A stretch of 9,089 bases of DNA, taken from assembly GCA_043760535.1 (NCBI GenBank), contig JAYUOV010000272.1:1-9089 (forward strand), in the 5' to 3' direction. The position numbers and the translations under genes were made by a program. Source of the stretch: JAZKFT01 sp043760535. Its GTDB lineage: Bacteria > Bacteroidota > Bacteroidia > Chitinophagales > Chitinophagaceae. The stretch's first letter is position 1; each line of letters opens with the position of its first letter. The notes under the pieces are model-generated. The model was not told the DNA's origin, ran no database searches, and saw nothing but the letters and a program-made list of their open reading frames with translations. Of the stretch, positions 1 through 5,261 are shown one piece after another.

Positions 1-873
1 GGCAGCCCAGAAATTGTAACCGCTTTAGCCATTGCTGGCAATCTTAATTTTAATCCTTTAACAGATTCTTTAACCAACGATAAAGGCGAACAGGTAATGC
101 TGGATGCACCAACCGGCTTCGAATTGCCACTGTTGGGTTTTGCTGTAGAAGATGCCGGTTTTCAGGCACCTGCCGAAGATGGCAGCTGTGTGATAGTTGC
201 TGTTTCGCCAGAAAGCAAACGCCTGCAATTGCTGGATCCGTTTACAGCATGGGAAGGCGTGGATCTTAAAGGATTGAAACTATTGATTAAAGCAAAAGGC
301 AAGTGCACAACCGATCATATTAGCATGGCCGGCCCTTGGTTAAAATTTCGTGGCCATTTGGATAACATTAGTAACAACATGCTGATTGGTGCGGTAAATT
401 TCTTTAACGAAAAAACCGATAACGTAAAAAACCAGTTGACTGGTGTTTACGGCCCTGTACCCGCCACCCAACGTGCTTACAAAGCCCAAGGCATTGGCAG
501 CATTGTGGTGGGCGACGAAAACTATGGCGAAGGTTCATCGAGAGAACATGCAGCCATGGAACCACGCCACCTTGGTGTACGTGCTGTACTGGTAAAATCT
601 TTTGCCCGTATACACGAAACCAATCTTAAAAAACAAGGTATGCTCGGCCTCACATTTGCCGATAAAGCCGATTATGATAAGATAATGGAAGATGATATTA
701 TCGACATCAATGGCTTAACCACTTTCGCACCAAATGTGCCGTTAGAACTAGTATTGAACCATGCCGATGGCAGCAGCGAAACCATTCTTGCCAATCATAC
801 TTACAATGAACAGCAGATAGAATGGTTTAAGGCGGGCGGCGCTCTAAATATTATCCGTAAGCAATTTGCCTAA
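1..873 (+). CDS. acn: Aconitate hydratase (mitochondrial-type aconitase), C-terminal part; 5' end outside window
   Basis: Aconitase interconverts citrate and isocitrate through cis-aconitate in the TCA cycle, in the cytoplasm, using a 4Fe-4S cluster. The frame is open from base 1 (GSPEIVTALAIAG onward), so the ATG at 97 is internal and 290 residues plus TAA are visible. The visible part covers the end of the cluster-bearing core and the whole C-terminal swivel domain. Seen motifs are GKCTTDHISMAGPW, FRGHLDNISNN (substrate-binding Arg at visible residue 117), GDENYGEGSSREHAA (active-site Ser-Ser-Arg at visible residues 179-181) and KSFARIHETNLKKQG. These match the mitochondrial aconitase subgroup much better than bacterial AcnA/IRP1 or AcnB. 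The three cluster-ligand cysteines lie upstream of this segment in the family, so their integrity cannot be judged here. No frameshift is seen. It converges on holA. Confidence 0.96.
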   Translation, partial: GSPEIVTALAIAGNLNFNPLTDSLTNDKGEQVMLDAPTGFELPLLGFAVEDAGFQAPAEDGSCVIVAVSPESKRLQLLDPFTAWEGVDLKGLKLLIKAKGKCTTDHISMAGPWLKFRGHLDNISNNMLIGAVNFFNEKTDNVKNQLTGVYGPVPATQRAYKAQGIGSIVVGDENYGEGSSREHAAMEPRHLGVRAVLVKSFARIHETNLKKQGMLGLTFADKADYDKIMEDDIIDINGLTTFAPNVPLELVLNHADGSSETILANHTYNEQQIEWFKAGGALNIIRKQFA

Positions 874-898
874 TCTATAGATCTACACTAACAGATAC

Positions 899-929
899 AA
901 AAATGCCCTGAAAGTTTCAGGGCATTTTT
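899..929. terminator. Bidirectional intrinsic terminator between acn and holA
   Basis: A perfect 15 bp inverted repeat (arms 899-913 and 915-929, single centre base at 914) reads AAAAATGCCCTGAAA and its complement. The practical hairpin has a GC-rich CCCTG/CAGGG stem. It is flanked by an A-run on the left and a T-run on the right, so each strand shows stem plus U-tract. It sits 26 bases after the aconitase stop and about 105 bases beyond the holA stop. It should work best for acn and may also stop holA transcripts. Confidence 0.85.
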
Positions 930-1034
930 ATATAGAAAATTACATCCGTTATATCAATTCTGCATTTAGTTTTTTTTAATTCATCTAATTAAACACTACT
1001 TGAAATTATGAGCTACGGATCGTTTTAATCATCG

Positions 1035-2042
1035 TCAGCTTATCATTTTTACAACCATCTCTTTCATTAAACTTGCATCGCTAACGCCCGTGCTGCCAAT
1101 GCCTATACTTTTAAGATTGTACTCGTGGAGTAATAATAAAGCCTGCTCCACTCCTTTTTGCCGGTAGTTTTTAGCGCAGCCAACCAAATCTTTAAAATAG
1201 ATGCCATAAGTGCTGTTGTAGCCCAGCATTCGGGCCAGTTCGTTTTCGTCGTTGGTATTGGCACCAAATATTAGATAGGCTTTACTAAAAAAACTGTAAA
1301 GCGTTGGTAAAACTAATTGAATGGGGTTCGCTTTTGGGTTGCTTTCAAAATATTGTATAATCTGCAAACATTTGGTAAGGTTACGGCTGGTAAGGGCATT
1401 TTGCAGTTCTAGTGTATTATATTCTTTACTAATACCTACGTAATTCTCTATATCATCTACCGTAATATTTTTTCGGTCTTTTAGGTTAATAACTGTTTTT
1501 TCAATCTCGTTATTTAACCGCCCCAAATCGTTACCCACATGCTCTACCAATAACTGTAAAGCCTTTGCATCGCAAGTAAACCCTTTTTGATTTATGAGAG
1601 TGCTTACCCATTTTGGCAACTCATTATCCCACATTTTTTTTGTGGTGAGTATCTCTGCTGTGGCTTTTAATTTTTTACCAAAGGTTTTTCGGGCATCTAC
1701 TTTTTTATCTTTGTAACCAACTACCAATATGGTGCTTTTCAGTGCATTATCTACATACCCTTCCAGCTTTTCTATGTCTTTCATTTGCTGGGCTTCTTTT
1801 ATAAGCACCACCTGTCTTTCGGAAAACATTGGGTAGCGCCGGCAGGCATTTACCACATCTGCCCACTCAGCATCTTTACCATAAAAAACTGTTAAGTTAA
1901 AGCCGGCTTCAGCTTCGCTTAGTATTCTATGCTCAGCATAATCCATAGCTTGGTCTATAAAAAAAGGCTCGTCACCTTCTAGCCAATACACAGGCTTGAA
2001 TGCTCCTTTTTTCCAGTCGCCAATTATTTTCTCTACAGACAT
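1035..2042 (-). CDS. holA: DNA polymerase III subunit delta (clamp-loader HolA)
   Basis: The delta subunit opens the beta sliding clamp within the DnaX clamp-loader complex at the replication fork. The 335 residues are a normal length for the family. The N-terminal part (about 1-140) has the AAA+-like fold pattern without a Walker A motif, as expected for delta: VYWLEGDEPFFIDQA near residue 18, then RYPMFSERQVVLIKEAQQM, which matches the conserved 'P-F-f/s-e-r-r-l-V' strand region. The middle part contains LLVEHVGNDLGRLNNEIEK, the delta signature around residues 165-183, and IENYVG. The remaining roughly 120 residues form the helical collar domain. The start is ATG at 2042, preceded by an A/T-rich leader with no Shine-Dalgarno, as is usual in Bacteroidota. 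It is transcribed alone, convergent with acn and divergent from the membrane coiled-coil gene. No clear TAnnTTTG box was found upstream. Sequence identity to proteobacterial HolA looks low, which is normal. Confidence 0.9.
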   Translation of the reverse strand: MSVEKIIGDWKKGAFKPVYWLEGDEPFFIDQAMDYAEHRILSEAEAGFNLTVFYGKDAEWADVVNACRRYPMFSERQVVLIKEAQQMKDIEKLEGYVDNALKSTILVVGYKDKKVDARKTFGKKLKATAEILTTKKMWDNELPKWVSTLINQKGFTCDAKALQLLVEHVGNDLGRLNNEIEKTVINLKDRKNITVDDIENYVGISKEYNTLELQNALTSRNLTKCLQIIQYFESNPKANPIQLVLPTLYSFFSKAYLIFGANTNDENELARMLGYNSTYGIYFKDLVGCAKNYRQKGVEQALLLLHEYNLKSIGIGSTGVSDASLMKEMVVKMIS

Positions 2043-2194
2043 GTAACAAAGAAAATTAAAACCTGCAAGCAGTTGTTATAAAGTTTTTAACAAATGTTAG
2101 CGAAAAGCTGGCATGGTATTAATTATACATTTTAGCCAATAAAATCTGTGTTCAATTGATTTTGTAAAAAGTGACACTATGTGGTGTTCATGCT

Positions 2195-2202
2195 TATTTT
2201 TG
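2195..2202 (+). promoter_or_regulatory. Candidate -7 promoter box for the coiled-coil membrane protein gene
   Basis: TATTTTTG is an exact match to the Bacteroidota sigma-ABfr -7 consensus TAnnTTTG, 77 bases before the ATG at 2280. No TTG -33 element is seen at the usual 19-21 base spacing (the nearest, at 2162, is 30 bases away). The call therefore rests on the -7 box alone, in AT-rich DNA where chance matches occur. Confidence 0.35.
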
Positions 2203-2279
2203 CAATTAAGAAATAGATTTACCTATCAATTACGCTTCAACTTTGGGTATTGTAAAAAATTTCAACTAAAAATTAAACG

Positions 2280-3269
2280 ATGAGTTTCGAACAAACAGCT
2301 TCTGAAAAACAACCAAAAAAGGATAACCGCAACCTGATTTATGGCATTTTAGTAGCAGCATTACTGGGAACATGGGGTTATATTATTTACGATAAAAGTA
2401 AATCTTCGGAAAAAATAGAGCAGCTACAAACCCAATACATTAATGTAAATAATAACCGTAATGAAGTACAGCAGCTTTATAACGCTTCTTTACAAAGACT
2501 TGATTCCTTAACGGGAACCAATCAAGAATTATCCGAAAAGCTACAAGCAGAAGAAGGTGAAGCAGGTGAACGCAGCCGGGAAATAGTTAAATTAAAAGCT
2601 GAAATTAACGCCATCTTTAAAAAAGATAAAATTACGGCTACTGAACTGGCAACAGCCAAGCGTAAAATAAGCGAACTCAACAATACCATTAATTCTTACG
2701 CTACAGAAATAGAACAATTAAAAGGAGAAAACCAACAATTGGTTGCCAAAAATGAAATGATAACCACCGAAAAGCAAGCTGTTGAAAAAAACCTTGCCGA
2801 AACGCAAACCGAAAAAAAACAACTAGAAGAAGCCGTGGATGTTGGCAGCACTTTACATGCAAGTGGCATTAATATAATACCCATTAATGAAAAAAACGGG
2901 GGCAAAGAAAAGGAAACAACTACAGCAAAAAGAGTGGATAAATTACGCATTGTTTTTAAAGTGGATGAAAACCGAATAGCCGCAACTAGTGTAAAAGAAC
3001 TGTATGTGTGCATGTTTGGCCCCGATGGCAAAGCCATCAGTATTCCTGCTTATGGTAGTGGCACCTTTAACACCCGCAACGAAGGCTCAAAAATTTTTAC
3101 AAATAAAGTAAGTATTCCATACGAGAAGGGAAAAAGTGCAGCAGTTAGTTTCGACTGGAGACAAGACCAGGCTTTTATAGCCGGTGATTACAAAATAGAG
3201 GTGTACCACAATGGCTTTAAAATTGGCGAAAGGATAGTAAATCTAAAAAAAGGAGGTTTATTTTCTTAG
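2280..3269 (+). CDS. Unrecognised single-pass membrane protein with long coiled coil and beta-rich C-terminal domain
   Basis: I do not recognise a named family for these 329 residues. A short charged N-terminus (KQPKKDNR) precedes one hydrophobic segment at about 19-37 (LIYGILVAALLGTWGYIIY). With no signal-peptidase site, this suggests an N-in, signal-anchored protein with the rest in the periplasm. Residues about 42-185 are Glu/Lys/Gln/Asn-rich heptad-like sequence (EIEQLKGENQQLVAKNEM and similar), almost certainly a coiled coil. A short Lys/Glu/Gly-rich linker follows, then a compact domain at about 220-325 of alternating beta-type segments (LRIVFKVDENRI, KELYVCMFGPDG) ending in GDYKIEVYHNGFKIGERIVNLKK, which resembles an Ig-like or extracellular beta-sandwich. 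The start has an A-rich leader and no Shine-Dalgarno. It stands alone, divergent from holA and convergent with rmuC. A structural or cell-envelope scaffolding role is a guess. Automatic 'SMC-like' labels would come only from the coiled coil. Confidence 0.85.
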   Translation: MSFEQTASEKQPKKDNRNLIYGILVAALLGTWGYIIYDKSKSSEKIEQLQTQYINVNNNRNEVQQLYNASLQRLDSLTGTNQELSEKLQAEEGEAGERSREIVKLKAEINAIFKKDKITATELATAKRKISELNNTINSYATEIEQLKGENQQLVAKNEMITTEKQAVEKNLAETQTEKKQLEEAVDVGSTLHASGINIIPINEKNGGKEKETTTAKRVDKLRIVFKVDENRIAATSVKELYVCMFGPDGKAISIPAYGSGTFNTRNEGSKIFTNKVSIPYEKGKSAAVSFDWRQDQAFIAGDYKIEVYHNGFKIGERIVNLKKGGLFS

Positions 3270-3285
3270 GCCTACCTAACAAGTA

Positions 3286-4779
3286 TTAGCTGCTACTATC
3301 TTCAAACAAAGCGTCATCCACCCATTTTTGTGGTAATTTTTTTGTGTCTTTAAGTTGGCGATTTTGTAAATTTTCCATCTGCTCGGCTTGGCTTATTAAA
3401 TTGCCTTTACCACTTTTAATTTTTTTAAAGGCATCGGCATAAGCAATGCCTGCTTCGTCTATTTTATCGCCTACTTTTTTAAACACATCCATAAAGCCTA
3501 CCAGTTTATCATACATTTTTCCGGCACGGTCGGCTATATCTTCTGCATTTTTATTTATAACGTCTTTCTGCCACATATTATGTACCAGTTTAAGTGCGGC
3601 CACAAGGTTGGTGGGGCTTAATAAAAAAATGCGTTTGTCGTAGGCGTATTTCCACAGGTCGGGCTCAAATTGCATTGCCGAAATGTAGGCTCCTTCCAGC
3701 GGTACAAACATTACCACAAAATCCAAAGCATCTTTCTTTTGCTGGTATTGTTTGCTGCTTAGCCCATCTATATGAATCTTTAAATGCCGCACCAATTGTG
3801 CCAATAATATTTGCTGCTCTTTCTTGTCGGTACTGGCTACAAGCCGGTCGTAACCTACTAAAGAAACCTTGCTATCTATTACCATGTAGCGGCTATCAGG
3901 ATATTTTACCAGCACATCGGGGCGTATATTATTGCCTTGTTCGTTCTTTTCGTTGTGCTGTAAAAAATATTCCCGATCCTTGGTAAGGCCGCTGTATTCC
4001 AAGATGCTTTCCAGTATCCATTCGCCCCAGTCTCCTTGTTGTTTGGCCTGTCCTTTTAAAGCCTTAGTAAGGTTATCTGCCTGCTCACTTAACTGCTTTG
4101 TTTGGCCTATCATTTCTTTTACCTGGCCAAATAATGTAACCCTTTCATCGGAGGCTTTATTATGTGTTTCGCTCAGCTTTTCTTTTAAATCTGTAAGCTC
4201 TTGTTTTAACGGTGCCAGCAGGTGCGTAAACTCGGCAGCTTGTGTTTGTTTAAAAGAAACGGTCTTGGCTTCAAGCTGTTGTCCGGCCAGTAACTCAAAG
4301 GTTTTGGCCATTTTTAATTCTATGTTTTGCAGGTTGCCTTCCTGTTGGGCAAAACGTTGTGCCTGAGCCTCTTGTTCAGCTTTTAAGCGGTGTAGTGTAT
4401 TGCCTTTTTCAATGGATTCTTTGGCACTTGTTTCCCATTTGCCCTTATATTCCTGAAGCCGCTCCGACACTTCATTTATTTGACGGTTCAGGTTTTCTAC
4501 CTGCTGTGTAGTAATGGCTAAATGGTTGTTCAGGTGCTGGTTTTCATTAAGCCTTTGGTTGGCTAATAATTGTGCTGCTTCGTGGTTTTCCAGTAGCAAA
4601 GAAGCTCTGGATTGGGTGGCTGCATATTCGGTATTTGTCTTGTTCAGCTCATCCTGCAAGGCGGTAAATACAGCTTTGGGTTCATGGTTTTTAAGTATGA
4701 TTAACCTTGTGATTACAAGTGTAAGAGCAATAGAAACAACGATGGAGGCGATGAGGACGATGAGGTATTCGTTGGTCAT
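3286..4779 (-). CDS. rmuC: DNA recombination protein RmuC (membrane-anchored, nuclease-like)
   Basis: RmuC limits inversions at short inverted repeats in E. coli; its core is related to PD-(D/E)XK nucleases, though its biochemical activity is poorly defined. With the start used here it has 497 residues. An N-terminal membrane anchor (about 4-29, EYLIVLIASIVVSIALTLVI) is followed by a long coiled coil (about 40-215). The RmuC domain shows QQGDWGEWILESILEYSGL near 247-265, RPDVLVKYPD near 286-295 and VIDSKVSL at 300-307; Asp288, Asp302 and Lys304 are the candidate nuclease-type residues. FVPLEGAYISAM lies near 358-369. The frame extends to an ATG at 4812, adding MQLCFIKITSK. I prefer 4779 because the extra ATG lies upstream of a good promoter -7 box (4802-4809) and the added residues delay the membrane anchor. 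The gene ends 16 bp from the convergent coiled-coil gene, with no strong terminator between them. Confidence 0.93.
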   Translation of the reverse strand: MTNEYLIVLIASIVVSIALTLVITRLIILKNHEPKAVFTALQDELNKTNTEYAATQSRASLLLENHEAAQLLANQRLNENQHLNNHLAITTQQVENLNRQINEVSERLQEYKGKWETSAKESIEKGNTLHRLKAEQEAQAQRFAQQEGNLQNIELKMAKTFELLAGQQLEAKTVSFKQTQAAEFTHLLAPLKQELTDLKEKLSETHNKASDERVTLFGQVKEMIGQTKQLSEQADNLTKALKGQAKQQGDWGEWILESILEYSGLTKDREYFLQHNEKNEQGNNIRPDVLVKYPDSRYMVIDSKVSLVGYDRLVASTDKKEQQILLAQLVRHLKIHIDGLSSKQYQQKKDALDFVVMFVPLEGAYISAMQFEPDLWKYAYDKRIFLLSPTNLVAALKLVHNMWQKDVINKNAEDIADRAGKMYDKLVGFMDVFKKVGDKIDEAGIAYADAFKKIKSGKGNLISQAEQMENLQNRQLKDTKKLPQKWVDDALFEDSSS

Positions 4780-4801
4780 TTTTGAAGTAATTTTAATAAA
4801 G

Positions 4802-4832
4802 CAAAGTTGCATTTATTATTACGGCAGGGCAA
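4802..4832 (-). promoter_or_regulatory. Predicted rmuC promoter
   Basis: Read on the minus strand, a TTG -33 element (4830-4832) is followed after exactly 20 bases by CAACTTTG (4802-4809), one base off the TAnnTTTG -7 consensus. Transcription would start about 7 bases downstream, giving a leader of roughly 15 bases before the ATG at 4779. This makes the upstream in-frame ATG at 4812 very unlikely to be translated. The -7 box lies within a sequence repeated twice more at 5015-5190. Confidence 0.5.
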
Positions 4833-4901
4833 GTGTTTTTATGCACGTTTCCACGATTTGATACAGTTTACCCACCCCCTGCATTTGTCTACGGCAAAAG
4901 C

Positions 4902-4923
4902 TATCCCCCGCCGGCGGGGGATA
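4902..4923. repeat. 22 bp perfect GC-rich palindrome
   Basis: The left arm TATCCCCCGCC is followed directly by its exact reverse complement, with CCGG at the centre. It would form a very stable hairpin or cruciform and stands out from its AT-rich surroundings. No T-run follows on the plus strand. On the minus strand GCTTTT follows, so it could weakly halt read-through from lon toward rmuC. It sits about 70 bp upstream of the predicted rmuC -33 element. Confidence 0.85.
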
Positions 4924-5014
4924 TTGGTGCGGTTAGTCTTTAAAATCCATTAGAGCATTATTATAAAAAACAATCCCCACCATTTTCTTGATGAGGATTA
5001 TAATAAAAAGTGAG

Positions 5015-5190
5015 TTCAAGTAATAAATGCAACTTTTTTTAATCATTGAATATGAGGGAAATAGCCAGACATAATTCGCCAATACCCCCTTATGAACTGT
5101 GTGCCGGGGGTGTTGGCTAATTGGGTTTGGCGGTTTTTTTTGTACTACTATGAAATTAAACAACTTAAAAAGTTGCATTTATTACTTGAA
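5015..5190. repeat. 176 bp element bounded by 24 bp perfect inverted repeats
   Basis: The segment 5015-5038 (TTCAAGTAATAAATGCAACT then TTTT) is exactly the reverse complement of 5167-5190, with 128 bases between. The inner end of the right copy also folds on itself (CAACTT-AAA-AAGTTG, 5161-5175). The first 15 bases of the repeat core (AATAAATGCAACTT and flanks) recur on the minus strand at 4804-4818, over the rmuC promoter. No target-site duplication is obvious and there is no transposase frame. A MITE-like or other non-autonomous element is possible; so is a folded 3' RNA element of the lon transcript. Confidence 0.6.
5073..5122. repeat. Hairpin with five G:C closing pairs inside the inverted-repeat element
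   Basis: Arm 5078-5089 (GCCAATACCCCC) pairs with 5106-5117 (GGGGGTGTTGGC) through 12 bp including one G-T wobble. After one mismatch it continues for four more pairs (AATT at 5073-5076 with AATT at 5119-5122). The loop is 16 bases. Ten bases downstream on the plus strand is TTTTTTTTT (5133-5141), too far for a classic terminator. TTTGGCG at 5126-5132 could compete to pair with CGCCAA at 5077-5082. Confidence 0.6.
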
Positions 5191-5237
5191 TCCAGCAAAC
5201 ATTTGACCACTCACAGCAAAAAGAGCCACACCCCAGC

Positions 5238-5255
5238 CCTCACCTCACGGAGAGG
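5238..5255 (-). terminator. Possible weak terminator hairpin after lon
   Basis: On the minus strand, seven bases after the lon stop, CCTCTCC-GTGA-GGTGAGG forms a seven-pair stem with one A-A mismatch and a tetraloop. A TTTTT run follows only about 16 bases further on, so it is not a textbook intrinsic terminator. The first copy of the 24 bp inverted repeat met by lon transcripts, with its own small stem and T-rich tail, could contribute instead. Confidence 0.3.
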
Positions 5256-5261
5256 AAGCCT

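Larger units (their letters stand above)
4780..5261. other. 482 bp gene-free spacer between lon and rmuC, rich in inverted repeats
   Basis: No credible coding region is seen on either strand. From left to right it holds the rmuC promoter, a GC-rich 22 bp perfect palindrome, an imperfect AT-rich hairpin (arms near 4958-4976 and 4995-5006), a 24 bp inverted repeat pair (5015-5038 and 5167-5190) enclosing a GC-capped hairpin (5073-5122), a T-run (5133-5141), and a small C/G hairpin next to the lon stop. The motif GGGGG-T-(A/G)-TTGG, with small variations, recurs at 4916-4928, at 5106-5117 and in reverse at 5077-5089. This suggests the segment grew by local duplication or inversion. Confidence 0.75.

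Noticed and set aside
2696..3037. 113-codon minus-strand frame with Ser/Phe-rich sequence
   Set aside because: It lies wholly antisense to the coiled-coil gene; its hydrophobic look comes from complementing Lys/Glu-rich codons.
4780..4812. N-terminal extension of rmuC from the upstream ATG (MQLCFIKITSK)
   Set aside because: The ATG lies upstream of the predicted promoter -7 box and is part of a repeated non-coding motif; the ATG at 4779 fits an N-terminal anchor better.
4933..5178. 81-codon open frame on the minus strand in the lon-rmuC spacer
   Set aside because: It starts inside the inverted repeat, runs through the hairpin and has low-complexity, unconvincing composition; best explained as chance.
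4902..5190. Possible CRISPR or transposon with coding capacity
   Set aside because: Repeats are inverted and few, not regularly spaced direct repeats, and no cas or transposase sequence is present.
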